Assembly (NCBI GenBank): GCA_023205875.1
Contig: CP060759.1
Span: 1-64,000 of the forward strand
Direction of reading: 5' to 3'
Origin: Chloropicon primus
Taxonomy: Eukaryota; Chlorophyta; Chloropicophyceae; Chloropicales; Chloropicaceae
DNA: 64,000 nt
Below are positions 17,773 to 28,300 of the stretch, one piece after another (the first letter of the stretch is position 1; each line of letters starts with the position of its first letter). The position numbers and the translations under genes were made by a program. The notes under the pieces are model-generated. The model was not told where the DNA came from. It saw only the letters and a program-made list of their open reading frames with translations, and did not search any database.

Positions 17773-20604
17773 ATGTTGGCAAAGTCGGTGATGGATAAGA
17801 CCAGACTCGTGGTCCTCACTTTTCTTTTTCTTCTGGCCGGGTGTCAAGGTGAGTGCTTTGCCCCAAACCAAACATCTTTTTCCGTCTCTTCTTCTTCGTG
17901 CGTGGGAAGGATACGACCTACCCTACCGGGAAAAAGGTTCGAGCACGCTGACCTTGCTTGCCTTGCGCTTGCTTGTCCTCAGGACTGGAGGGGTTCCGCG
18001 GGGGAGAGGCGCAACATACACCGGCGGCCACAGACACCGAGCAGAGGGCGAGGGATGAAATCAACGTAAGTCGTACAACGAGGACAGGACGACCTGTCGA
18101 TGACGATGACGAGGACGAGGACGAGGACGATGATGGTGGTGACTTTCAAGGCGTGGGAACTGACCCGTGAGTTTTGATTTTTCATCGTTTATCCTTTATC
18201 CCTGAACACGCTGCAGAAACTGAAGCTCGGCGTGATTAACCGAGAGAATTTGGTGTACCCTTCGACCCTGGAGAAGTCCAGCAGCGTGCTCTCGGGCGGG
18301 AGGCACTACTTCGACCTGAAGCCGTCCTTGTGCACCGATGCTTTGATCGAGAGGATCAAGGACGAGGAGGGGGAGGACCCGTACGAGCAGCTGTATGTGA
18401 TGTTCGAGATGTGGGACCTCGGGATGCAGAAAGGCGACGCCTTGCTCTCCATGTCCACTGAAGGGAAGCCTTACTCCACGTTCGACACGGAGAGTGGGAA
18501 CTGGACGGAAAACGCTGGAACAATCTCAGACTTCCCGAGCCACAACTTGTTCCTCCGGTACCACAAGCTCACCGTGCCGGTGGACATTGTGGAAGTCGCC
18601 CAGTGCATCAGAAGCAGAACGAGCGCAAAGTGCGACAAAGTTCTTTGGCATGCCGCGATCTACAACGTGGAGTTCTGGACGAAACAGACCCTGCTGTACC
18701 ACGTGAAGGCCACCTGCACGTACAGGGGGAAGATGCCTTGCGAGAAGACCCTTGGACCTCAGGCCGAGGAATGCAGCGGCAGGGGGACATGCGTCAAGCC
18801 GGGGCAGACAGTCGTCTACGACGCGAACCTGCAGCTGGTGAACGGGTCTTCCACCTCCTCCGCGTACTCCTCGGACACGTCGCTGCTGCAGCCCGACCTC
18901 TCGAAGACCACGGACTTCCACAACTCGTACAACCAGACCTTGTGCCAGTGCAACGCTTTTCATGGGAACACTGGGTGCCAGACCACCGTGTTTGAGCTCA
19001 AGGAAGGGAACTGGATCTATGAGGTTGGCCTCCAGGTGGACAAGTGGAGGTATTACAGGTACATGTCGAAGAATGCCAAGTCCAAAGACATGAGGAGGTA
19101 CGTTCGGATTGAGTTGAAGCGGTCCCAGGGGGACACGATCCTGTTCGCCAAGAACATCTTGGACGGCAGCATCATCAACGGGCTGCCTCACCTGCAAGAC
19201 TACCAGACGATGAGCGACAAGGACAGCTTCAGGAACAGGAAGGATTACCATTACATCATCCTGGAAGACGTGGACGACAAGTACGACAACCAGATTTACT
19301 ACATAGGGGTCCTGAATAACAACGCCCAGATCAAGATGGACGCCAAGTACCACATCAGGGTCCAGGAGATCCTCTTGCCCAGGACGAGCGAGCAAGGAGT
19401 GTGCGGCGACGACTGCGGGGGCGCCAAGAATGGGGAGTGCCAGAGGAACTTGGGGGCGGGGGGCGACAAGTGCGTCTGCAAGGAGGATTACGCGGGGCCC
19501 CTGTGCGAGGGCTTCCTCGAGAAGCTCGCCCCGCAGCAGACGTACAGCGGCATGCTCTCTGCTGGGGAGATCCACTACTACCAGATGGACATCGCGAGCG
19601 ACAAGAACATGAAGCACTACTCGATGTCTGATGGGTTTCTTGGGCCCATCAAGTGGGACCTCGTCATCGAGTTCCACAAGGATGGTGGCCAGGTTGTTGT
19701 GATGGGCAACTACGACCAGACGCCGAGCATCCACACCAACGATTTTGTGTACACCTTCGGTGCGATGGACGAGAAGAACAGCACGACCCAGAACACGATG
19801 CTGACGAGACCCGAGATGGAGAAGGGCAAGTACTACATCGCGGTCTTCAACCACAACTACCAGAACGTTGCCACGACGTGCACTTACAGCATCAGGGTGA
19901 GTTTGGTGAGCAACGTGAACTTGATTTACGGGCCCTACATCCCTGTCGTCCTGGGCGTCCTCGTGGCCATGTTCCTCCTGTTGCTCACGGGAGTGTGCTG
20001 GAAGTTCGCCCTCAGGCACACGTCGATCGGAAGAATCTTGTTCAACAACAGCACGGCGAACACGAGGGCATTCTCCATGGACGCCTTCGGCAACCCCAGA
20101 AACGGAAACGGGGTCGTGGATCTCAGCAGGAACGACAGGAGGGGCCTGAGCAAGGAGGCCATCAACCAGCTGCCGGAGATCAAGTACACCTTGCCCGTTG
20201 GGGACGAGGAGAACAACGAGCCGGTGTGCTCCATCTGCCTCTGTGAGTTTGAGAAGGACGACACTCTGAAGAGGATTCCGGCTTGCAACCACGAGTTCCA
20301 CAAGTCTTGCATCGAGCAGTGGCTCTATCAGCACACCAGCTGCCCCATGTGCAGGGTGGAGATTCAAGCGGAGCCCATGGAGCAGAGGCCTATTCCCCAC
20401 TCCCCCTCCCGCAGCTCCCCTGAGCTGGAGGAGGAGGAAAACGGGGAGGAGGAGGAAAACGGAGTGCCACCCACCGCCAACGTCACCAGCAACAATCTTT
20501 CCGGCGGCAACGGGGGTGTCCAGGCCGCCGTGGAGCTCCAGCCCATTCAGTCCCGCACCTCTTACAGGCTGGTGTTCCCCTCCCCCTCCCCCTCCAATGT
20601 ATGA
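17773..20604 (+). CDS. type I membrane RING-H2 protein with EGF-like region, two introns
   Basis: Predicted 848-residue protein. Exons 17773-17848, 17983-18065 and 18217-20604 have introns of 134 and 151 nt (gtgagt...cctcag; gtaagt...ctgcag). A signal peptide (LVVLTFLFLLAGCQG) precedes a large extracytosolic part with scattered Cys pairs and an EGF-like segment (about 449-484, CGDDCGGAKNGEC ... CVCKEDYAGPLC). One transmembrane helix (about 628-650) is followed by a cytosolic RING-H2 finger (about 724-765, CSIC ... CNHEFHKSC ... CPMC) and an acidic Pro/Ser tail. All eight zinc ligands are present, so E3 ubiquitin ligase activity is likely. The layout resembles PA-TM-RING ligases, but the ectodomain is EGF-like and much larger. 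Confidence 0.85.
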
Positions 20605-20995
20605 TTTCTTGCGGTTGGGAATGCATTCTCCCACGAACGTGCGCGCGCGTTTGTGTCGGTCGGTGCCAAACCCCCTCCTTGGACGCGCCTGGTAGACGGT
20701 AGAGCTCTTCTCTCGATCGATCGCGTTTCGGGCGGGTCGCCTTGTACTTGTAATACTTACCTCGTATTTTTTTGTACCTCGTTGTCCCCGTTTTGTTCCT
20801 CCTCCTCCTCGGTCCCTGGTTCCATTGCCATGGTCTCATGACAAGAGTCCCCTCTCCAAGGTCCTCGTCCCTGTCCCTCCAGGTTTTCCCGCCAAAGGGA
20901 GGGAGTCGAGGGTCGTGGGGTCGCAAGGTGTGGCGCCGTCCTGTCGCTGTCGCCGTCGCTGTCCTGTCCTGGGGGGAAGAAAGGGAAGGGCAGGG
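20605..20995. other. spacer, probable promoter of RRM protein gene
   Basis: 3' region of the EGF/RING gene, then GC-rich sequence with CGTCGCTGTCGCCGTCGCTGTCC repeats. The frame of the next gene is open upstream to 20825 but has no ATG before 20996. No separate gene seen. Confidence 0.55.
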
Positions 20996-23161
20996 ATGTG
21001 GCGGGCGACGGCACACCCTCTCCGCCCCTCGAGGGGAAACCTGGGGCACGAAGAAAAGAAGCAGCGACGAGCCAAGAATGGGAAACGCCAACGCCAACGC
21101 CAACGCCACGAGGGGGAAGAAGAAACAAAGAAGAAACAAGTCACCCAGCAACTCTTGGGAGACTGGCCGAGCAAGGAGGCGAGGAGCGAGTTCAAGAAGA
21201 TCATGCAGAGCGTGAGGGCCAAGCCCACCAAGGACGTCCTGACGAAGAGGCTCGTGGACTTCGCGGACAACCACACGTTCGAGGGCGGGGAGGACCAGGA
21301 CGCGTCGTGTTGCCTTGACGTTATCTGCGGGACGCTGCTCGAGCAGTTGAGGTCGACCAACCCCAAGGTGAGGCTCCACTTCCTCTATGGGCTGTCATCG
21401 TTGGTGAGGCACACGCGAGGCCGGAGGCACTTCGCGGACAACCTGGAGAGGGAGCTCGTGGACAAGGGGGTGTTCAGGCGGATTTTGGGAACCCAAAACG
21501 GGAAGGAGGTGACAGCGATGAGGGGGGAGGAGCTCCGCTACGCGGCTCGCTTGTGCAGCGTGTGGAAGAGGGACAGCGCCTTCTCCGATGAGGGCGCGCA
21601 GAAGATGCTGGAGGAGTGCGAGGCCGTGGAGGAGGAGACCAGGTGCAAGCTGGAGTACGAGGAGAGGAAGTGTTACTTATTGGAGGGCGCGGCTCACCAG
21701 GAACCAGACGGGAAGGACAGGAAAGGGCTGCTCAAGGTGGACGACCGGGAGCTGGAAGTGATCTCCAAGTACTACCAGGACTTGTCCGGGAAGAGGAGGA
21801 GGATCGAAGGGCTTTACGCTTCGACGTCCGACGGTGTCCACGCCTCGGGGGAAGGGAAAGGGTGCTTGGACCGCCTCAGCCACTTCATCGAGTGGGGTCA
21901 AGGAGGAGGCGACTGCGGCGCTTTCAAGCCGCTGGGTTATTACGGGGCAAAGGGGCGGGACGCTCTGGAAGCTCCAAGGCCTGATCCTAGCTTCTGGCGG
22001 GAGCTGGTGAAGGAAGGGGGAGACTTGGCTTCAGACTGGCCAGTGGAGGACGAGCGGAGGCTGAAGCGCTCCATTTCAGTGTTCGTGAGGGTGCAGCTTT
22101 CGAACCCATACCCCTCGGAGCTGCACGAGTGCGAGGTGAAGAGACTGGAGTGGAACTTGCTTCACAAGCTTCACGAGCTGACCTTGGTTCCGGTCACTTT
22201 TGATGTGCCAAAGGGTGAAGAGTACGAGTTCGCCAGACGGCGCAGAGGGACGGAAGGCTGGTCTTACAGCTTTTGCGCTCAACTGACTGCGAGGACGCCA
22301 AGGGAGCTCAGCAGGATCAAAAGTATATGCGCAAGGGAGTTCGCCATGGGCAAGGACATCACGATTGTTCGGAGTGAGTTTGAGGAGTCAAGGTTCTCCT
22401 GCTGCGTTTGCAATGGGAAGTATGCCCATCGGGGCGACGCCCTCGTGAAGGCCTCGAAGGCGGATTCGCCCCAGTCCCTGAAGCTTCAGTACATGCTTGA
22501 GAAAGAGGCTGCGGAGCATCTCCAGGGGGACGGATGGACGGGACCACCGAGGATACCTCATTGCCGCGCTGGCTGGGAGGAACCAAGGAGGTACGGCAAG
22601 AACAAGGTGGGTGGGAATCGGCACGATAAATGGGGGAAATTGTGGAAGGACCTGGCTGGAGAAAAGCCAAAACCCAGAGCCGAGCAGGGCGTTTCGCACA
22701 GACCCCAACCGCCGTGTGATGCAGCGATGAAGAGCATGATCTCCAACGCGCCTCAAGGGGCCGTGATTAGGGTCTTTAACGTGGACTTCGACGCGGAAGA
22801 AAGGGATATCAGGGCCTTCTTCAAAGACTTTGAGGTGGTTGGGGTGGTTGTCATGAGGCGGCCTCCCGGTGCGAAAGGGCCTGGACAATGTAACGGGACG
22901 GTATTTGTCGAGCTCTCCAGCTCACAAGAGGCAATGAAGGCAAGGGAGAACCGGCGAGACCAACCGATGATGAAGATGTACCCCGTATGCCGCATTGTCA
23001 GAGATCGCGATGATCCCTATCATCTGCGGGAGCGTCGCCAGAATGCGCTAGTAAAAGCAAACAAGCTCAGCAAGCCTTGGAAAGATCGGGAGCGTCGCCA
23101 GAATGCGCCAAATCCAAACAAGCCCAACAAGCCTTGGAAGAGGAGACAGGAGAGGAAATAA
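20996..23161 (+). CDS. RRM-containing protein with helical N-terminal domain
   Basis: Predicted 721-residue protein. It has a basic Gln/Arg start and an all-helical region (about 60-180; SKEARSEFKKIMQSVR, LRSTNPKVRLHFLYGLSSLV) like an RPR/CID or VHS fold. A long middle part lacks motifs I recognise. A C-terminal RNA-recognition motif lies at about 588-665 (AVIRVFNVDFDAEERDIRAF ... GTVFVELSSSQEAMKA). The end holds two copies of RERRQNA...NK..KPWK. A CID-like plus RRM pairing would suggest RNA processing coupled to polymerase II, but this is inference. Start at MWRATAHPL, the first in-frame ATG. Confidence 0.7.
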   Translation: MWRATAHPLRPSRGNLGHEEKKQRRAKNGKRQRQRQRHEGEEETKKKQVTQQLLGDWPSKEARSEFKKIMQSVRAKPTKDVLTKRLVDFADNHTFEGGEDQDASCCLDVICGTLLEQLRSTNPKVRLHFLYGLSSLVRHTRGRRHFADNLERELVDKGVFRRILGTQNGKEVTAMRGEELRYAARLCSVWKRDSAFSDEGAQKMLEECEAVEEETRCKLEYEERKCYLLEGAAHQEPDGKDRKGLLKVDDRELEVISKYYQDLSGKRRRIEGLYASTSDGVHASGEGKGCLDRLSHFIEWGQGGGDCGAFKPLGYYGAKGRDALEAPRPDPSFWRELVKEGGDLASDWPVEDERRLKRSISVFVRVQLSNPYPSELHECEVKRLEWNLLHKLHELTLVPVTFDVPKGEEYEFARRRRGTEGWSYSFCAQLTARTPRELSRIKSICAREFAMGKDITIVRSEFEESRFSCCVCNGKYAHRGDALVKASKADSPQSLKLQYMLEKEAAEHLQGDGWTGPPRIPHCRAGWEEPRRYGKNKVGGNRHDKWGKLWKDLAGEKPKPRAEQGVSHRPQPPCDAAMKSMISNAPQGAVIRVFNVDFDAEERDIRAFFKDFEVVGVVVMRRPPGAKGPGQCNGTVFVELSSSQEAMKARENRRDQPMMKMYPVCRIVRDRDDPYHLRERRQNALVKANKLSKPWKDRERRQNAPNPNKPNKPWKRRQERK

Positions 23162-23264
23162 TTCTTGTGTGTCTTGTGTATATAGAATAAAATCGTTGGT
23201 TTCTCCTCCTTGCCGAAGACCGCAGAGCGGGATTTCTTGCTTGCCCCCCTCCTGCGCGGGCGGA

Positions 23265-24332
23265 TCACGACCTGTCCTGCAGTTTCGCCTCGAGTTTGGC
23301 GTGCCTCACACTCCACTCGCGAATGATGGCTCGAAGCCTCGCGTTCTCGGCAACGTGCTGCTGGTTCGTGCTCAGCAGCTGCTGGTTTTCCGTGTCCAGG
23401 TCCATGAGTCTTTTCTTGCCCTCCCTCACTTCCTTCTGCAGCGTGTCCCTCTCGCCGTTCAGGGACCTTATCTCTCTGTCCCTTGCAGCGACGATGTGGT
23501 CCAAGTCGCTGGAATGCTGGCCCGAAGTCATTTCTGGGCTCAAGCCTCCTCTCGCCGGGTTTGCTGCCCCTGCCCCAGCCCCCCTTACTCCCGCGCCGCC
23601 ACTGCCACCACCCTGGTCAAGCCTGGCCTGGAGCTTGAGCACCTGCTTGCTCAGCTGAGTCGTCCTCAGTTGCAGGAACCTGATCAGCTCGGCCTGCTCG
23701 TCGGTCACGCTGTCCAGCCCCATCCCGTGGTCTATGGCGTACAGCAGCGGGGTGTCCTCGGATCCCATCTCTTGCAGGGCAGTCAACGCGTCCGGTGGAG
23801 GCTTTCTTTTGTTGTGCCTCACGAGAATCCGAGCGTAGTGTACGAAAATGATGAGGAGGAGGACCTCTTCCAAACCCAAGATGCACTTGATGGCGTCGTT
23901 CAGGCAGAACTTGGGGGACTCTATCCACACCCCCAAAGCCAGCAAGGTGCACTCTCCGAGGATGACCACGAGCGGGGGTATGAGGACGAAGGGCTTCAGC
24001 CTGGAGTGGAGCCTTATGTAACCCTGCCTCTTTTGGATCTTGTGCCCCCTTCTCATGGCTTTCGACAGCACGAGCGAGAGGACCACGAAGAAGGTGTGTA
24101 TGCTCGCATCCAGCTTTGATTTGAAGTCCAACGTTTCCCCCTCATGCCTGTCCGTGCTGTACCCGAAGGGATTGGCGAAGATGTACACGCAGAACAGCGA
24201 AAGGAGCGCCAAGTACGCACCGAAGTAGAGGTGCGTCCTCAGGGGATAGAACTTGGCTATCCCAGCGAAGAGGTCCTCGCCCCTAATGTCCCTCGAGGAC
24301 GAGGTCATCGGGCTGCCCTGGTACTGGTACAT
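23265..24332 (-). CDS. TMEM192: TMEM192-like four-span membrane protein with coiled-coil tail
   Basis: Predicted 355-residue protein. Four hydrophobic segments (about 35-55, 79-97, 117-137, 148-168) are followed by a cytosolic helix (LIRFLQLRTTQLSKQVLKLQ), a Gly/Ala linker and a coiled coil (about 275-350). The layout and the helix after the last segment match TMEM192, a late-endosome/lysosome membrane protein of unclear function in animals. A strong acceptor (ccttctgtttag) ends one base pair before CG-ATG. A donor (cag|gtgagt) lies at 24454, so a 119-nt intron (24453-24335) sits in the 5' UTR. The upstream exon is open in frame but has no ATG, so I start at 24332. Confidence 0.75.
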   Translation of the reverse strand: MYQYQGSPMTSSSRDIRGEDLFAGIAKFYPLRTHLYFGAYLALLSLFCVYIFANPFGYSTDRHEGETLDFKSKLDASIHTFFVVLSLVLSKAMRRGHKIQKRQGYIRLHSRLKPFVLIPPLVVILGECTLLALGVWIESPKFCLNDAIKCILGLEEVLLLIIFVHYARILVRHNKRKPPPDALTALQEMGSEDTPLLYAIDHGMGLDSVTDEQAELIRFLQLRTTQLSKQVLKLQARLDQGGGSGGAGVRGAGAGAANPARGGLSPEMTSGQHSSDLDHIVAARDREIRSLNGERDTLQKEVREGKKRLMDLDTENQQLLSTNQQHVAENARLRAIIREWSVRHAKLEAKLQDRS

Positions 24333-24919
24333 CGCTAAACAGAAGGAGAGGAGAGGAAACTTCCGTGTCAGTCGTTGTCGACGAAGCGGTTTCGTGTGTT
24401 GCGCGCGTGCGTGTTGCGTGTGGCGAGGCCCCTGCCCTGGGCCCAGGACTCACCTGGCGAGGCTCCCTCGAAAAAGTTGAGTCGTGCAGTGGGTTCGCTC
24501 CCACCTTTCGCTTGCTCGTTTCGTGTCGTTGCTCCCAAGGCCCTCCTCCCTATCCTGCGCCTGTCCTCGGCTAGTTCATCGTCGTATGGACTGAGCACTT
24601 TCCTTGGAGAGAGAGAGAAACCACGCGTATCCACAGAGTCTTCCGTCCTGCGTTTCGTCCTCTTGCTCCTAATTCTGTCCCCCTCGCTTTGCGTTATGTC
24701 GCGTTATGTCGTGTTATGTCGTGTTGTGTGGTCCCCCCGCCGAGCAGTCCATTCCCCCTCTCCCCTCGTCCTCGTCCTCGTCCTCCCTCTCTCTGTCGTT
24801 CTCGTTCTCTCGTTCTCGAGCGCGCGATCGCGATCGATTCAAAGGCGGGACCACCTTTGGCGGTTACGGAACAAGGAGAACCATCACGCAACAACACCAA
24901 CACCAACACCAACACCAAC
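24333..24919. other. divergent spacer with 5' UTR exon and repeats
   Basis: Holds the 5' UTR intron of the TMEM192-like gene (24335-24453) and its upstream exon. Also present are GTTATGTCGCGTTATGTCGTG triplicate motifs (24693-24727), a CTCGTCCTCGTCCTC tract (24766-24784) and a CACCAACACCAACACC leader (24898-24919) running into the next ATG. No further gene seen. Confidence 0.6.
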
Positions 24920-25326
24920 ATGGGGAAGGGAAAACAAGGTAGGGCCACAACAACACACACACACACACACAACACAACACAACGACAACATGACATGACA
25001 CTGTCTAACCAAAACACCACGCCGCTCTCTCACCGCTCTTCTTTCCTCTTCTGTCTTCTCTGTTTTTTGTTCTTCGGGTGGGTAGAGGACTCGTGCTGCT
25101 ACAGGGTGTGTTGCTTTCCGTGCTACTGTCTCGGAGGGGCGGTGGACGTCTTGTGCGACTTCTTCAAGCTCGTCCTGTGCTGCCCCTGCAGGTGCATCTG
25201 CGGTGAGTTCGCTCTCGAGGGCGTCTCCTGGATTCTTCGCTTGCTCACTCACTTCTCTCTCTCTCTCTCTCTCCAACAAACCAAAACCCTAAAGGATGCC
25301 CGGAGCTAGCAGCGGAGCGAAGCTAA
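24920..25326 (+). CDS. 55-residue cysteine-rich mini-protein, three exons
   Basis: Exons 24920-24938, 25086-25202 and 25295-25326 are joined across introns of 147 nt (gtaggg...gggtag) and 92 nt (gtgagt...ctaaag). The protein starts MGKGKQED and continues with a dense Cys array: CC, CC, C-x-C, then VDVLCDFFKLVLCCPCRCIC and GCPELAAERS. About 14 of 55 residues are Cys. Gly2 could be N-myristoylated and the Cys clusters palmitoylated; alternatively it binds metal. Reading frames agree at both joins, and the first exon follows a CACCAA leader like those of neighbours. I do not recognise the family. It ends 72 bp from the convergent acyltransferase fusion gene. Confidence 0.65.
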
Positions 25327-25398
25327 AACCAAGCCAAGGACACACTCCAACGTGGTTTGGTTTTGTTTTGTTTTGTTTTGTTACAGATGTTTTATGTA

Positions 25399-28300
25399 CT
25401 AGGTGGTTTCCTTGCTGCACTCGAACAGGGCCTCGAGGTCCCTCACGTCCATGACCAGCGCCCTCGCCTCCGCGTTGGCGACCCCGTAGCCGATGACCAC
25501 CTTGCCCTGCTCGGGCAGAACCAGCAGGCTGCTGGCAAAGGCTCTGGTGCTTCCCTGCAGGGGCAGGGGCTTGCTCACGCCCAGCACCTTGAACGGAGGC
25601 TTCGCCTCGAACTTGTATGCCAGCGATGTGTACACCCTCTCCTTCCTGGTGAGATAGTGAAGGAGGGCGAGGTAGTAATCGTCCCCGTCGGGATTCGACA
25701 CGAGCGTGGCCGACCCACTGCCGTGGATGTCGGCTTCGGCGGCCAAGGAGGCCTGGAAGAGCGGGAGGTAGTCCGCCGTGGACCACTTCTCCACGCAGGC
25801 GCCGTCCTCCTTCCTCACCTGAAGAACCTTGTGCGGGTAGACCGAGTACACGTAAAGCAGCTGGTCGCCGTACTGGAAACCGATCCAATTCTTCTCGTCC
25901 CTCGTCTCGGACCCGCACTTGAGCCTCACGGCGTGGGGCAGGGTGCCGGACTCAACTGCCGTGGGGTCGTAGGGGGAAGACAGGAACATCTGCTGCACGC
26001 CGTACCTCGTCTGGTGGCACTGGGCGGTGATCGCCAGATTCGGGGGGAGGAGAGAATTGAAGGTCAAGAAGGTGGCCGCGCCCAGAGACAGCAGCTTTGG
26101 GTCCTCTGGACCTGTTACGACTTTCCTGATCAGAGTGTTGTTGCTTGGAATGTACACGGGTTCGGGCTCGCACAACGGACCAAACCTCGGGTCGTGGAGT
26201 GACCCCCAACGCGATCGGTGAGGCTCCGTGACGTTGGAGACGAGAGCCAGGTCCTCGACCTTGAAGTCACTCAAGTTCCATGAGCCGGCATCCCACCCTA
26301 GCCAAGAGCCGGCATCCATCGCATTGTGCCCAACAACGAGGGAGGAGTACCACCTCGTGACGATCTCAGTGACACTTTTGCCTTCCCACTGCACGTTCTT
26401 CCTCTTCTCCTCCGTTATGCCGTGGAGGCGCGCCACCAGGACCAGCTTTCCCTTCACGACAGCCAGGCTTGGGTTGATCACAGCCAAGCCCCCATCTCCG
26501 CCTGGGGGGTACCGCTGGAAGTTGAGCCGCATGTCAACGGCAATGTACTTGCCTCTAGTCGTGTTCACGTGAACTGGGAGAGCGGGGTAGGACCCTTCGC
26601 CCGAGCTCCTTGGCTTGTACAGCTCTGATAGGGCGACCATGACCACCATCAGCAGTGCTGGCGAAATAACAGCAGAAGCCCTCGCCAGCATCCAAAGCCT
26701 CCTGGCATTCTCCTGTATTGCTTTGGCGCTGATGATAGCCACCGACGTCAGAAAGATGAAGAAGGAGGGGTCCCTTATGGTCTCCGTCGGCCACACCTCG
26801 TAGGCCACGAACTGTAAAACGTACTGGGGGTAACTGGAATCCCCCACAACCTTTGGGATGCTCTTGAAGGCCCTGGCAACCGGGTCGCCTTCGAAGGATA
26901 GCCCGAGCAGAACGAGACCTTGTAACGGCATCAAGATGGACAGTCTCGTAGAGATTTTGTGGGCGGGCGGCTGGATCTCTCCCACGTTCATGACGAGCAA
27001 GAGTCCTGCGTAACCGACCGAGGCGCAGCCGCACTGCACGGCCCGCCAAAGCAAAGGCAGTTTCTCCATCAGGTGTGACCTGTGGTCCTCCAGAATGAGA
27101 ATTCTGAGCCTGGAGAGGAGCATTCCGAAAGCGAAAACATGCCAGTAACACAGTGGGTTGAACTTGATGAACACGGTCCATATATCCACGGCGTTGTCCA
27201 CGGCTCCGGTCCGGTGCTCCTTGTACCACAAGAGAGGCTCGCCGATCAAAGGCGGCATCACCATGGAAGCGAGCCATGGGACCAACGCCAGCGCAAAGAG
27301 AGCGAGGAGCGTTTGCTTGAGCCTCATTTCCTTGACCACCGCGGTGTACAAAGGCTTGAATGAGACCCAGTAAGCCACCATACAGCTCAGGAACCAGCAG
27401 TGCACCTGAAGAGCCCTTTCGGTTGCCATTGGAATGAAACTCTGGAGCAACCAGGACTGAAGGACCAGAATCCAAGTCTGGGGCAGCGTCTTACTCTGGG
27501 CCACCCGTATCAGCGCTGCTATCAGCACCCCTACTGCGTACATGGGGAAGATGTTCGCCAGCCTCTTCCAGACGAAGGTGAGCGTGTCGTCAACTTTGGA
27601 TGGATCCCTTGAAGTGAGCCTTGCGTGAGTGAGAACAAAACCAGAGAGCATGAAAAACCAAGGTACCCACGAGAAGCCGTACTGGAACATGTGAATCGGG
27701 TTTTTGAGCGCGCCCTTGGCGTAGAGGTGGCCGACAACAATGTGGACGCTTGCAATGAACCTCGCAAATCCCAAAGCCCCCAAGTAATGGGTTGGCTTCT
27801 TCGCCTCTGCCGCGGAATCTGGGTTCTGAGCGGTGGTCCCCTCGAGCTTCGATGGTGGCTTGCGCATCATCCACTTTCTTCGCTTGAATTCCTTGCCAAA
27901 GAGGATGAGAATGGCAGCAACAGAGACCAAGCTGCAGAGCAGCCAGGCATCCCCCGCGCTTCCTTGCCACACCCTCCTCCTTGCCCCTGTACCGCGGGGG
28001 GGGTGGGACGTGTCCACGTGGATGTCAGGTCTGCAGGCCGCGTCGGAGGCGTTCCTCACCCTGGTGTCACTGCTGATCGCCCTCGCTCCCACGGAGCAGC
28101 TTCGCGAGTTAAGGCATTCCCAATCTTTGCACCCATCTGTGTTTTTTGCGCACATCTCTTTGTACAGTGGGCACTGACACTCAGAGCATTCTAGGTCCTC
28201 AAGGTTGCCAGCGGTGCAGCCCTTCGTGAAGGTGACCTGCTGGGGGCACCCCACGTCGTGCTCCTTGTACTCGCAGATCGAGTTCAGGAGGATCGTAACG

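Noticed and set aside
24488-24510. Hairpin gtgggttcgctcccac resembling a T arm
   Set aside because: No acceptor, D or anticodon stem on either side, in normal or permuted order.
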